A stretch of DNA of 64,000 nt from Lobosporangium transversale (taxonomy: Eukaryota > Mortierellomycota > Mortierellomycetes > Mortierellales > Mortierellaceae): NCBI RefSeq assembly GCF_002105155.1, contig NW_019029012.1:310001-374000 (forward strand), read 5' to 3'. This document shows positions 20,767 through 33,477 of the stretch, one piece after another; the first letter of the stretch is position 1; the number at the start of each line of letters is the position of its first letter. Under the pieces are notes generated by a model. That model made no database searches and had not been told where the DNA came from. It was given only the letters and a program-made list of their open reading frames with translations. A program made the position numbers and the translations under genes.

Positions 20767-23700
20767 CTATTCTGTTGATGTTGGTGGATTTGAAGGGATG
20801 CCTATGGGCTCAAACGCTGAAGACCCCATGGACAACGGTCGTTTCAGCTTGAAAGCTGCTCGAGCCAAAAGACTACTTGTGGGAGTTCGGCGTGTTGTAG
20901 GTCTAAGTATCCCAGAGGCGCTGCTATTGCTAATGATATCTTCCGAGACAGGGGTGCTTGATACAAGTGATCCCACAGTGGCTGTTTGGCTACTTGATGG
21001 GCCTGTAAAAGGTGAGGATGGAGATGATAATGGAGAGGACAACAGCGTCGTAGCAGAGGATGCTGCCATACTCGAGGAAGCAGAGGATGAAGCAGTGGCC
21101 ATGACTGGCAGAGAGGAAGTCCGATTGGCTGATGCTGGCCTCTCACGTTTATCCGCTTTAGGACTGAGTAGCATCGACAATCGGTTACCGATGGTCGACA
21201 GCGGCCGCTCGCGGTCACCGCCCTCAGATGCATACTTTCTGTTACGAGGACGAGTCAATGATGATGCTGCCGTCGACAGAGATGGTGGGACCTCTGAGGC
21301 AGGAGTAGTAACAGCGGTTGTGGTAGTGGAAAAATCGGATTGAAGGCTAGATTGATACTCAGCTTCCAGGGTTGGTAAGGAATCTAACGTCCTATTCGGC
21401 TGCTTCTTAGCTTCGCTTTTTTTTCTGTTATTGTTGTTCTCAGTAGAGGAAGATGATTGTGTTGATGGCGTGGGTGATTTGAGAGGAGGTGAGGTAATGG
21501 GACGCTTGCAAAACAAAAGCTTGACCCGTTCCATCTCTGTGTTCCAATGTGGCTGACAGAGTGTGTATTCGAGTGGAATGAACATTTCGTTCTTCTCAAT
21601 CATCTTGCCTCTCTTGACCCAAGAGTCAAAATATGGGCCATCGCAGAACGAACAAGCACGGGCGCTCTTGAGATACGATTTTAGATGTTGGGGAACCATC
21701 GGTGGAGTCGGTACATCATGACGGACCATGACTCTAGCTGCCAGCTCGAGAAGAGTGGGTGGGGAATGCAATGGTTGGTGCTCAAACTTCTTGACCAGCG
21801 GACATCCATCCAAGTTCAACCGTCTCAAAAACTGAAGCTTTCCAACCTCTGCAGGCAAAACAGTGATAGGATTGTTTGAGAGATCCAGATTGACAAGTCC
21901 CTTAATGAGTCCAATCTGAGACGGGAGGGATTCAAGGCGGTTGTCATCAAGGGAAAGCGCAGCAAGTTTGACCAATCCACCGATGCCTGCTGGAAGGGAC
22001 TCGAGCTGGTTATAGGACAGCTTGAGATCCACTAGCTTTGTCAAATGCATGATAGACTCTGGCAAACGGGTTAATCTGTTCTTGGAAAGGTCCAATAGGG
22101 TCAAGTTGCGAAGGAAGCCAATCTCTGCTGGAACTCTGCTGAGTTCGTTACAGCAACTGATTGATGGTATTGTTAAGGGTTGAGATGATATTGTTAATGG
22201 GGTAAAGATCCAATTTGGGGTCGCGTTCAGATCCATTGTCAGTAAGGACCGTGTAAGTTTCATTTAGTCCCAATAATTAAATTCGACACAGACAGTGATC
22301 GTCATTGGTGTAGGGAAGGAGGGAATTAGGTCGGTAATTAATCAAACAAGCGCCAAAAGATTTTTTAAAGTACAAAAAAAAAAAAAAAAAAAAAAAGCCA
22401 AGTGGTTAGTATATTTTATTGAAAGGCTATTGTCAAAGATCAAATAACGATAAGTACAATAAATAATCATAATAACAAATAATAAAAAACTTGCTTACAT
22501 TTGTACACATGTCGCAGAGGCTAAAAGGCGGATGTTGGACGATAATCTGACGATGCCATGTGAGCACAATCCAATGTTGGTCAGACTGGGCAATTCGGAG
22601 AATGGTATGGGGCTGAGATGTTCTAGTTCCTCGTCCAGAATCGAGTCAGTCTCACCACCACGACAGTTTTCTAGATGTAGTGTGTTTGCATCCCAAGACT
22701 CACTGAACTCCTCGTCTTCTTCCTGTAACCGTTGAAGTTCACGCTCAGTCATCTTCACTTCGTACGACAGCGTCCGCTTTGAAGATGGATGGGCTCGAAA
22801 ATCAGGTCTAATGGTCCTATTGTTTTGGGTGCTCCTCATCTGTATTTCATCACTCTTCTGCGATTGTTCTTGCATCTCCAGTAACTGTGAGCCGCTGACA
22901 AATAATGCAATTGAGTCTTGTTTTGTCAGCATTGGTGGGCGATGCAGATGTGGTTGAGGTTCTGGGTGTGAGGATTGGCAGGACGAGCTAAAAAAATTGT
23001 ACGGGTTCTGATTTGGTTGATCGGTGATCCTTAGAGTGGAGATCACATCCATTTCGCTCTCCTGCCCTATCTGAGTACGGCTTAACTGCATTGATTTTTG
23101 ATTCTGAACTGTGGATGGCTCAGTTGAAGTTATAGTTGCAGTAACAATATCAGTCTGGACTTGACCTGGACTGGTTGATAAGACAGATGAGCCTGGAGAG
23201 GCAGGTGTGGAGAGAGTTGTAATCTGTGCAGCTTGATCCATACTCCGGTGCTGTGCATGAACTGTATTCGCTTGCGAAGATGCAGATCTTGTTGCTGCTA
23301 TTGTTGTTGTAGTTACTGTAGCACCCACTGCTGTCCGCGATGCCACCGTTGTTCTCACACGTATTGAGGGTGTGCGAGCGGCTGTTTCATTTATATCAGA
23401 TTCAGGCACCGGACTGGTGGAAAAGATCGCAGCAGACCCTGCCCCTGTTCCAGATTCTGGAACAGTATGATGATAGTGTACACTTTCACTATGATTATGA
23501 CTTGTGTTACTACCATTTGCAGACTGAGAGGACAAAGATTCATATAGGTGTACACTAGTGGACAGGGGTAATGGTTGTGAGACCATTTCTGGGATGGAAG
23601 CGACAGATGAGGTGCCATCTTGGATGGGGAAGGGGGTGACTGAGGTGGTGTCTGGTGTTCTTAATAGACGAGGAGCGAGCCGTTTCCTCGAGACTGACGA

Positions 23701-23781
23701 AGTATTAAATGAGTGGTCTTTACGGGCATGAGTGTAGCCAAAAGGGAGTTTGGCATGGTCGCGTGAGAGAGTTGTGCCCAT
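20767..23781 (-). CDS. Leucine-rich-repeat protein with N-myristoylation motif and Cys/His module
   Basis: Two exons, 23781-22499 and 22156-20767, encode about 890 residues; the intron joins an LRR cap to the first repeat and is phase-fixed. The N-terminus M-G-T-T-L-S fits the N-myristoylation consensus, suggesting membrane attachment. Residues ~10-390 are S/T/Q-rich and probably disordered. About five short 23-residue LRRs of the x-x-L-P-x-x-I/V-G type follow. Behind them is a Cys-containing module (C-S-F-C-D-G-P-Y-F-D-S-W-V ... L-C-Q-P-H-W) resembling the segment after the LRRs in LRRC58-type proteins, which are cullin substrate receptors. That link is inferred from a motif only. The C-terminal third is S/P/T-rich. 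The intron holds a homopolymer tract. A purine repeat lies in the leader. Confidence 0.85.
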
Positions 23782-23807
23782 TATGAGGATAAGACAGAAT
23801 AAAATAA

Positions 23808-23909
23808 TAGAGAGGAGAGAGAGAGAGAAAGAGAGAGAGGAAAGAGAGAGAGAGGGAGAGAGAAAGAAAGAGAAGAGAGAAAGAGAAAGAGAAAGTGAGA
23901 GCGAGAGAA
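23808..23909. repeat. (GA)n-rich microsatellite upstream of LRR gene
   Basis: About 100 bp of GAGA/GAAA units on the plus strand, starting some 30 bp upstream of the LRR start codon; it would be a CT-rich tract in the 5' leader or core promoter of that minus-strand gene. Confidence 0.85.
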
Positions 23910-24117
23910 ATAAAGTAAATGAAATGAGGAGGGTAATGTAAGAAAGCGTCGGATCAGGGATGAAGATTATACATCAGTGAATAAAAGAGAGTGAAGAAGA
24001 GTGAGGACAAGAGTGAGAAGAGGAAAGAAAGACGGGGGGGCTGGAAGGATTAAAAAGACAATGGAAAAACACAATGCACAGGAACAAAATACAGGCACAG
24101 GGGAAAATGGAAAAAGG

Positions 24118-24151
<34 letters not shown>

Positions 24152-24246
24152 AGAAAAAAGAGTGATAGTCAGTTTGAGATTTACATTCAACACGACCAAC
24201 GCTAACACTTCCAATACTCATGGTAGACTAACGGATGATGAAAAGA

Positions 24247-24276
24247 AGTCAGTCAGCCAGTCAGCCAGTCAGTCAG
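24247..24276. repeat. Short CAGT/CAGC tandem repeat
   Basis: About 30 bp of alternating AGTC and AGCC units. No function is evident. Confidence 0.7.
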
Positions 24277-25600
24277 AATAGGTCAGACAAAGACACATGG
24301 ACATCCCATCCGTCCACACGCTTGCTTACTATATTTCTAACCTCTTTTGTCCTGTGCTCCAGTTGCAGGCCAAAATCACACAAAGCAACATTCCGCATCA
24401 GTGCACACAATCAGTCATGAGTTGTTAAAGAAAAAAGAAAGAGCCTGCCTCCAACAATGGCTTTTTTCTTGTTGATTGGTCTCGAATTGATGCGGCTATG
24501 TCCTCTCTCAACTGTCCTTGTTTGTACCCTGTTTACACCATGTGGCATCCATTCTCTCTAATCAATTTCAATTTCAACAAGAATAAGACCAGGATATTGA
24601 TTATGCGGACTGACTTGTTGCCTGGATCGATGGTTCATTATCATGATTACCATGGTTTATGTATACATTTGTTTTTTAACAAAAGATCAAGAGCATGATC
24701 GAGGAAGCAAGGCCTGGGACCAGAGTAGTGTCTCCAGCCTTTTGAATATGCAGTCCAAATCTACTGTATACATTTACTGCACTCCTGCTTCCAAATGATC
24801 CGAGTTAGGTCCTTCACTTTGCGTTGCCACGCACACAGTTAGCACGGGCGGGATGTTTTTTTTTCAGCCATCCCGTAATATTTCCAGGGTTCTTTTCTGT
24901 GAATCTGTTGAAGGAGAGCTAAAAAAAAAAAAAATGCTCTCCTTTCGCCAAAACCCTTGCCTTTTCGGCTACCTCTGGCGCCTAGATCCTGTGCTGGTAT
25001 ATACTATCCATCCCTTCTGCTACTTTCTGTCACTAGGTCGATCTTTGTTCATGGGGTTCACATAAATATGTTTAGACTTGTTTTGACATGAATATTTTTT
25101 TTTTCTTTATTTGTCTGAAACTATTTCCATGTTTACGCTCTAACTCCTCGTTCACCCACTGAAAGAGATCAATAGTACGCATCCAAAATATTACAATCAA
25201 GTCGAAGCACCAATAAAAAAAACTTTTTGATTCCTGAGCATACACTAATCTAATCAAATCTTACTACTTCCATGCTCATTGAAAGGAAGAGAGGATTTAC
25301 GCTGTTAATGGTTAGTTCGCTTGCAGCAAAAAGAAGTTCAAGATCGTACTATGGACATACGCACAGCCAAAGATTTGTTTTATCGAGAGACAGTAAAGAA
25401 AAAAATACAATCTCATAAAATACTGTACATTCCTGATCATAGAGCCGACATTGCAATTCCAATGAGGCTATCTACATGTACAGCTCTTTTTTCTTTCTTT
25501 CTGCAGCGTGGGAGCAGAAAACTAAATCTCCTGTGTATTTTTATTCTTTTCTGTGATAAAGGAAAAAAGGAAAAAAGGAAAAGAAAAAAAGTTCAAATTG

Positions 25601-25632
<32 letters not shown>

Positions 25633-25638
25633 TCCCAT

Positions 25639-25866
25639 TTAAACCATCATCATCTGAACCATAAACACAATCAATAACAACTCTGTAAAATAAACCATCT
25701 TCTGGCTCTGATCGCCAAACGATAGTAGTAGCGATGCTGATGAAGTGTGCGATGACGAGGTTAATTCGACTGTAGAATTGGTCCTATCCTCGTCATTATT
25801 CGATTCTTTGGAGTCATTAGCAGTCAGTGATAGGAGCTCGACGCTAGTTGGGGCTGTACGTGGCAT
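25639..25866 (-). CDS. Possible 75-residue tail-anchored protein
   Basis: An ATG-started single-exon frame. The first ~50 residues are S/T/N/E-rich and polar. The last ~19 residues are a continuous hydrophobic stretch (beginning M-V-Y-F-T-E-L-L-L-I-V-F) that ends at the stop, which is how tail-anchored membrane proteins look. No family is recognised, and AT-rich DNA can give such frames by chance; the context (142 bp upstream of the BMP-type gene stop side, same strand) gives no help. Confidence 0.3.
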   Translation of the reverse strand: MPRTAPTSVELLSLTANDSKESNNDEDRTNSTVELTSSSHTSSASLLLSFGDQSQKMVYFTELLLIVFMVQMMMV

Positions 25867-26001
25867 TTTAAATGCGCATGAATAAAAAAAAAAAAAGTTT
25901 GGGACGAGATGAGAGCAAATGCAATATTTATGATTGTTAGTAAACACATTGGACAAGTACACAGATGTATTTATGGAGTGGACAGTAGTAAGTCAAGTAT
26001 T

Positions 26002-27244
26002 TCAAAAGAACTTGCATGATCCGCTTGCGCGACTTTCACCCGTCTTATGATCTACTCCGGTCTTGAGTTTACCCTTGGTAATGTCTTCAATGTACCCTTC
26101 CATCTTGTTTTGTAGCTCCTTCGTAAACACATTCGAAGCCTCATGCACTGGTGCCAATTTAATGGCACTCTGCGCTGCATCAGCATTCACACCGAAGAAA
26201 ACCGTCGATCCACCTGTTAAGTTGGCCCGTAACACACTCTGCATCACAGATCGCACAAGGACCCTGTAATCAGTCTGAATCGATGTCAAGATATGCTCGC
26301 TACCGGGGACAGACCCATACGCCCAGTTCGTAACCCATTCATCCGATCCAGATCCGATCCCATAGACCCCTTGCTGCACTGTCAGATTCTTGAGCGTCGT
26401 GGTTCCAAAAATCGAGGCTGCATTAAACACCACACTCACTTTACGCGATTTGAACGCCTGGGACACAGAGGTCGATGTCTTTGGATCTGCATCAAAGGTC
26501 CCTGCATAGATACCATAGGCACGACAGGTTGAACACGAAGCCTTAACGCCGTTACCGAACCCGTTCACTTGGCGGCGCACACTAGGCTGGTCTATTCCTC
26601 CAATGACTTTTGAAATCGATACATCACTTAGTAACCAAGTAGAGCTATCTATTCATCTATTCTCCCTTGAAAATGCCATCGTATCGTATCATATCATCAG
26701 ACTTACCTGCGACTTTTCCTCCCCGTGTCTTGGCTACTTCACCTGCCAAGAGACCGGCCAAATAACCGATCTGATCCTCTGAATACATCACACTCACAAT
26801 GTTCGCCACTGGCGGTGTAAACTCGAAATCTGCGATTGCAAACAACTTCTGGCCATTTGTATTCGCTGCAGCTTGAATGGCCTTTGAGGGGAAATACCCA
26901 AGAGCCATCATAAAATCATTCTCCTTCGCCTTGGGAGGAATCAAGCTCGAATAAGCTTGCAGCGTCTCTGACGCAGGTGTGAACGTGTGCAACGTACAGG
27001 TTTTGTATTGATAACCTGCATTCGTAGGCAAGTTCCCGATACATGCCTCCTTAGCCCCCTGGAGTGCCATCGCGTTACTCGTCCCTTCCTTAGTCCCATC
27101 CGGACCACCTTGCAAAACAAGGGCCATATTGACGTTACTGTTGCTGTTGGTCTGAAGCGCTAAAGCCCCAGTAATGCAGTGTAGTGACAGCAGAAGAATC
27201 ACAGCTGCAGCATGGACATCTACTTGGAAGAAGTTGGAGTACAT
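26002..27244 (-). CDS. BMP-family (BmpA/Med-like) periplasmic-binding-fold protein, secreted
   Basis: Two exons, 27244-26707 and 26606-26002, encode about 380 residues matching the BMP/basic membrane protein family. This is a type 1 periplasmic-binding fold which in bacteria captures purine nucleosides for ABC transporters. Signs are the N-terminal V-L-Q-G-G-P-D-G strand-loop, the Y-x-x-x-Q-I-G-Y-L-A-G block, G-K-V-A-G-V-I-G-G, and the later G-I-G-S-G-S-D-E-W. The N-terminus has a hydrophobic h-region (A-A-A-V-I-L-L-L-S-L) after ~12 residues, so the protein is likely secreted. The start at 27244 is tentative because the frame is open further upstream and an upstream exon is possible. One phase-1 intron shows it is an adapted eukaryotic gene. 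No ABC transporter is nearby. Bacterial origin by transfer is an inference. Confidence 0.8.
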
Positions 27245-27642
27245 CGAAGAAAAGTATGTATAAAATTGACCTTTAACCAGAAGTTTAGCTGAGAAATATG
27301 AAAGAATTTGTAAGAAAGAAACAGAACAATAAGCAAAATCAGCAAGCTTGTGGAGGAGAAAAGGCAAAGATGGATGAGTCTTTTGACATAAAGAAGATTG
27401 TCTACAACTAAGCATCCTTTATTGATCATGTTCCCATCAATGTCGTAAACCACCGACTTCGTGGTCTTATGAACTGGAGCAAACGTCTCCAAAATCACCC
27501 ACCATCAACTAGGATCAATAACAGAAAATCGACCATCAAGCTATATTTATTGAGCAAGCGTGTCGATCAATTTTGATTGTGAAGACATGTTATTATTAGA
27601 TGAGATTGCTATTCTCATAGGAATTCGCGCATGTCACCAAAT

Positions 27643-27677
<35 letters not shown>

Positions 27678-27750
27678 AAAAAGAAAAAAAGAAAAAAAAA
27701 AAGAAAAAAAAAGGGAAAAAAAAAATAGCTACGAGATATTTAATTATAGT
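27245..27750. other. Intergenic region between BMP-type gene and SIZ ligase
   Basis: 506 bp. Its main feature is an A-rich block at about 27646-27725 with interspersed G. Holds the BMP gene promoter and the 3' end of the SUMO ligase. No other gene seen. Confidence 0.45.
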
Positions 27751-30700
27751 TTATCGTGCTCGGGCACCCCGCAGGCCATGCAAGAAGATTGGGCCTTCGT
27801 CATCCTTGGAAACACCTGTATTCACGTGTGTTACAATGTTATCACTCCATCGATGATCATTTGTAGCTGCCAGCGCTGATGGAGTTCCTATTCCTTGACT
27901 ACCGCCGTTAAGCTGACTGATGTCATTACTTACACTGGCCTGACTAGCTTGATTTGAATTATATACATTTTGCACGTGGTGGCCAGCTCCGTATCCACTC
28001 CTTCTATTGTCTTGACCTTCATCAATGCTGTAACTAGAACGGTGCTGATATTTCCCACTGTCCACTCCATCTTCTCGCCTTCCGTATCCTGCCATTTCGT
28101 CATTTGATCGGTGTCGTTGATGATGAGATGACTGCTGTGTTTGTTGGGTGTTTGATGGTGACGAGTAAGGATGAGAGTTGTAGAGGTGAGGATATTTTGT
28201 AGAAGACGCAGTCTGCGCAGGCGAAGAGTGTCTCGAACTTGAATTCGCCCGTGTTTCATCCGCACTGACTCTTCTCGGACTGTTACTCTCATGATTCAAA
28301 TGAACGTTACCTCCATAGATACTAGGCAGTTGATCAGCTGCCCATCCACGATTGGCTCGGTCTTGACTACCATTTATGAACAAATCTGAGGGCCACGCTG
28401 CAGTCGAGCCACCAAACGAAGGCGCGATAGCTGCATTAGACCTCGACCCTATGTTGGTCGAAGTGGCCATGGATCCGCTGGATGGTGGCCGTGAAATACC
28501 TGGATAATAATCTGGGCCAGGTGAGTTCGTTGATCTGTGAGCTGAATGATGGTGCTGATGAGGAGATGAGTTGTTATACGGGTGTTGAAGTGGAGGAGAC
28601 ATAGTGGAGCTTCGTGCACTGCGGCTACCTTGGTGGTGTGGTGAGAGATGAGGTGGCGCAAATACTGATTGAGCTGAGGATATAGGTGGCCCGGATGAAG
28701 ATTGATTACCACCGTCATAATAGGCCATACTAACAGGCCGGCTCAAAGTATGTTCTCGCCGTGATCGTAGTATTCCATCATCAATTTCCGTTTGATGCTC
28801 GCCAGCCCCTCGCCGATCAAGATCATGAAATGCTGGAATGGGGGTCGGAGATGAGGTCGAACGTCTAGGCGCATCTGGTGAGGGAATGGTAGAGGACGAT
28901 CCTCTTTCTGAGCTTGCGTTTGAGTGAATGTCCAGTCTTGCTATCCTTTGTCTAGCCTCATACGCCATGCTGTTTGGGCTTTCACTGTCTCCAGTGTCTA
29001 TAATACATTTCATATACATTGATTTGTTAGAAAGATGGTTCGTTATGCGTTAATGATGGCACCCTTTTTTTTTTTTTTTTTTTTTTAATTAAAAAAAAAG
29101 GAAGAAAAAAAGTTAAACGGTGAGTCCGGCTTACCATCAAACTGCCGCTTTCGCCTAGGGTTCAATAGTGCGTTCATAAATACATCCTCACCAGATTCCC
29201 ATACGGGTCCTACCCTAGATACCGGCGGTGTAATAGGGCCTGATTGAAGAGGCTCTGTTTGAGCCATTCGAGTAGAAATGATAGGAGATGATTCCGAGGA
29301 TGCAGCACGTGATGCATTGGTAGAACTTAATATACTGTGAAGTTCAAGAGGTGCTGGTGTAACGCCTGTTTCGGTGGGTGTGGGCTTGTCAAAAATTTCA
29401 GTCTTGACAGAAGGCGGTTCCCCCGGTACCATTACATGTGCTGCTGCCGCCATATTCTGTAGGGAATTTGCCGCATCCTTCATAATAGAGTCGCCTTCTG
29501 TATCAATTGCTGTTGGCTCATCTTCTTCGCTATCGGAGATCAGATCTATGACCTCAGTTGCTGGCTTTGATGGTTTTGCTGGTGGGGCAGCTGATGCACT
29601 GTCTTCATTGTCGTCCGAATCATCCTCATCAATAATGAACACGCTATCCCCTGTAGGGGTTTTCTTTTTGGGAGATGGTGCGGCAGCTTGTTCAGTTTGA
29701 GATGGCGCTGATGGAATTTCCCATGATCCATCTGCTTGGACAGTGATATTTTCTAAATCTTTCGGCGTTGAGTTGAGGATATTTTTGAAATAGCTAAGAA
29801 TGTAAATAAGCATAATACATTAGTTAGCAAGGCCTGCCAGATACGGAGCTATATTAAAACTGCCATATGGGCTTTGAACAAACGTACCCATCTACAACAA
29901 TTTCCTCCCACGAGTGCATGACTCTGCTGCATACTGGACATGTCCACGTAGGTGTTTGCTCATTGAGATTGAAAAACGTGTAGGCATCAAAACACTGTAA
30001 ATGTTGACAGTATGAGGAACGACATGGAATCTTGATTCGTTGAAACCCAAGCTATTTAGAATCATAAAGGACAACGTATCTGTAAGACAAATAAAGTGAC
30101 ATCATCGATGATACAGATCATTGCGTTCCTTCTTTGCACGACTTACAGGACACTTAAGGGATAGCGTGCTAGATGTTGCCATGATATCGTCATCCTTGTT
30201 CCTGTCTTCAACTATAAATGTTTTCATAAGTGAGTGGACTTTAGTGTCTTTTGCCAATATGCTGATATCCTTTATGGCTGCCACAACAAAACGATACTTA
30301 CTCATTCGCAACATTTTCTCTTTACTCAAAAACTTTCCGCGCTCAATTTCCGCCACGATCGATTCAACAGATGTTTTCTTTACGAGATGAGTTGACACAT
30401 AATATCTCTATGAATTTCGGATATATTAAATGAGAAAAATTAGACTTGTACTATAAATTATGAAATGGGGAGGTTGGACCAAGTTTTGGCTACGTATGCT
30501 CATACCTTGGTGGAGTTTGCATAAATGAATTCAACCTTGTTGTAGTCTGCCGCTTCTAGACGACATAGTTTTGTGATATTGGCTGGTGATACCGTGCCAG
30601 GCTTATTTTTCATTCCACGAAGGTTCTAGAGATAATTAATGATAACATTTAAATATGAACATCAGGATCTCTTCCAATGTGTATGTGATTCATACTTTTG

Positions 30701-31130
30701 GAATAAGGTATAAGGGCATATCCAAGCTCACTTACTGCTTCCAAGACTCTGCCGTTAACCTTAATTTCACAGACATGAGGAAACTCCATTAACACAGGTG
30801 AACTTGGGCCATCCGCCCATCCAGAAAATACCATGAGTTGATATTCCGGATCCCTATTGATTGTAGCAGTAATGATATGCTAAGACGTTAATATATTTTT
30901 CATTGTAGATCCTGAGTACGCTCTCCTTTAATTTTTGTGAAAAGCAATGGCACGTCATTAAAAATAACACTCCTTCTTTACTTTTTAAGCTGAATGGATA
31001 ACATAGGTGCGACTGTAAAAGACAGCGTGACTGAAAGTGTGCGATCCTTAGCCTCTAATGAAAGAAAAAAATGATCCAGACCCAGCCGAAGAGATATAAC
31101 GCTGAATTAAAATCGATTTTGCAACATCCG

Positions 31131-31163
<33 letters not shown>

Positions 31164-32303
31164 AAGACCATCTAATTTTGGTTCACAACTTAACGTCAAC
31201 AAGAGCATTTTATGAAAAATGGTTATGAATTTACCAATACAGAGCCGAGGTGGGGTCAAAGTTTGAATGTCTCTGTAAAAGGGGCTGGATTTAAAGATTT
31301 GTGCAGGCGGATGTGATTGGCGATGTTGAATATGATGCTGCGTGGCAGAATGATGTGTTTGGTGTTGGCTCCTCTGCATATTCATGTTACCATTTTGTGA
31401 TTGAATAGGAGGATAGCCGGCTCCTGTCTTTGAACCGAGCATTGATGATGAACTCGATGTTGATCCAGAAGATAGTCTATACACGTTGGTGCTACTACTC
31501 CCGATATTGTTACTACTATGAGGATGGTGCAATGCAACGGACGGCGTTGTGATAGATACGTCCCTATTGAATAGGTGAATCAAGTAAGAAGTGCATGAGT
31601 ATAATCATCGAATCTGAAGATGCCGATGCATGTAATAGCAATAGAGAATAGCGATAACGATTGGTGACGAGAAGGAACACATGAAATATGTTTCATTGCT
31701 AAATGAAGCATGAATGCATGATTCCCGAAAAGTAAAAAAAAAGGAAATGAGTCTAATGCTGGCTTTACATACCCCTGGTTGAATGCAGCGACACAGTGAC
31801 GAATCTGTCGAATTACAGCTTGGTCACCAAGTTGATGGTATTGAGTAATGAATCCTACGACTCTATTAATTAAATCCGACTTGTTGCCACTGAGTTTGAG
31901 TTGAGGCGCCGGGCGGATAGTTTCGTTCAGTGTTTTGATGAGAGCCTTTAATTGAGTAACAAGGAGGGACGGAATGATTCGCCCAGTGATGGTCTAGTTG
32001 CAAAAAAACAAAAAACAAAATACAAAAAAAAAAAAATACCCAGACAGACAAAATATTAAAAAGAAGTATGAACATTCAGTTCTCCTATCCTTCCTTTCTT
32101 TTCTTTTTTGTTATTTTTTTAGCATGGGCAAAGTCATTGCATGTGCTGATGCATTGCTGGTGAGGGCAGTCCTTGTTTGCTTTTTTTTTTTTTTTTTTTT
32201 TTTTTTTGTTTGTGTGTTCTTTTGACGCGAGAGAAACTCTGGTTCCAGGACAGAAGAGGGGAGGAGTAAATTCAGTTTGTATGCTTACCGAGAGGTCTTC
32301 CAT
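27751..32303 (-). CDS. SIZ1: SIZ/PIAS-type SUMO E3 ligase
   Basis: Nuclear ligase that passes SUMO from Ubc9 to substrates such as septins and PCNA in yeast. Eleven exons are phase-consistent: 32303-32289, 31993-31773, 31563-31235, 31054-30982, 30853-30736, 30625-30506, 30407-30302, 30211-30147, 30051-29888, 29793-29135 and 28997-27751, about 1038 residues. Domain order is standard: an N-terminal SAP-like helix pair (exon 2, with L-S-G-N-K-S-D-L-I), a PINIT domain starting near S-P-F-Y-R-D-I (exons 3-7), the SP-RING (S-L-K-C-P ... C-R-S-S-Y-C-x-H-L-Q-C-F-D ... W-T-C-P-V-C, exons 8-9), then Y-F-x-x-I-L. Acidic clusters including V-I-D-L-I-S-D-S-E-E-D (exon 10) look like SUMO-interacting motifs. 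The last ~415 residues are S/N/H-rich and disordered. The first coding exon is only 15 nt. Confidence 0.92.
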
Positions 32304-32592
32304 TGGGGCACTAGATGTGCGATGTATTTATGATAGGATGAATGAATAGTAGCTGCGTAGGTTCCTCTGTGAATGGGAAGGTCAATGGTAAAAGAGATGT
32401 AAGGATCGAAGCGTTGACGACGATGTAAAGTGTGTGAGCGACAGACGGAGAGAGAGAGGCGGAGAAAAAGGAAAGAAAATTTTGCCCAAAGAGGTAAAGA
32501 GTTTTTCGATCATACCACTTGATTCGACATGTACTAGGTCAACTCAACCTGACGGGTCAAATGAGTGTGTATCACTTTGCTTTATTACTGGT

Positions 32593-33005
32593 CTAATCAC
32601 TATCATCAAAAACAATCTTGTTGCTCTTGGACCCGGATAAAGCTGCCGCCATCGCTGCCTTCTCAGTTTGCTTGGCAATCCATGAAGGATGCAGTGTAGG
32701 GTCATTAAGATCTGGTCCCGAGGGAGTCTGTGTTATTGGCTTGGCTACCGAACCATCACCAATCGCACGTCGATTCGCTAGTTTCTTTGCGTTAGCAGAC
32801 GATGCATCCTTGGCCTTGAATTGTTCCTTCTTTGCCTTGCGTGCGGCCTTTCGTTCTTCTCGCAAACGAGCTTCTTCTTCTGCTTTCTTGACATGGTTGG
32901 CTTCTTTACCATACTTACGTTCCGCTTTACTAATATTCAAGTGAAAAGTGAAGCAAATGACGAATAGAATGAGTCATCAGAAAAAGAATACTACCCCTTT
33001 CCTCT

Positions 33006-33046
<41 letters not shown>

Positions 33047-33431
33047 AGAGAGCATATACAAATGAATATAATACAAGAAGTGCTTACAGTCGACGTGCTC
33101 GCTGACCGGGTCGATTCTTTTTGGTCTTGCCATAAATTTCATCAAATTTGTCATCGACCCAGTCGTTTTTATCCTTTTTGTCTTTTTTCTTCTTCTTCGA
33201 GTCACCGGCATTCAAAGAGCCGATAAACATGGATGTTGCCGTAGTAGCTTTTCCGTTCATAGGTAACGGCAGACCATCCGAGTCGTATCCGTCATTATGT
33301 TCACCGTCACTGATATGTGACATGTCAACAGATTCATTATCACTTTCGTCTCCATCTTCGTCACTGTCATTGCTCTTGTGTCTATATTCCTTGATGTCTT
33401 TACTTGTCCTCGCTTTCTTGCTCTTCTGTAG

Positions 33432-33477
<46 letters not shown>

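Larger units (their letters stand above)
23782..25638. other. Intergenic region, 1.9 kb
   Basis: No gene is supported. It starts with a purine microsatellite (23808-23909), then an A-run of about 31 (near 24118-24149), a short GTCAGTCAGCCA repeat (24247-24276), and ends with a T-run (25602-25629). Scattered short frames have no recognisable domains. Confidence 0.45.

Noticed and set aside
20798..21343. 181-codon plus-strand frame
   Set aside because: Antisense shadow of the S/P/T-rich C-terminal part of the LRR gene; low-complexity on both strands.
29374..29700. 108-codon plus-strand frame rich in Ser and Ala
   Set aside because: Antisense shadow of the acidic tail of the SUMO ligase.
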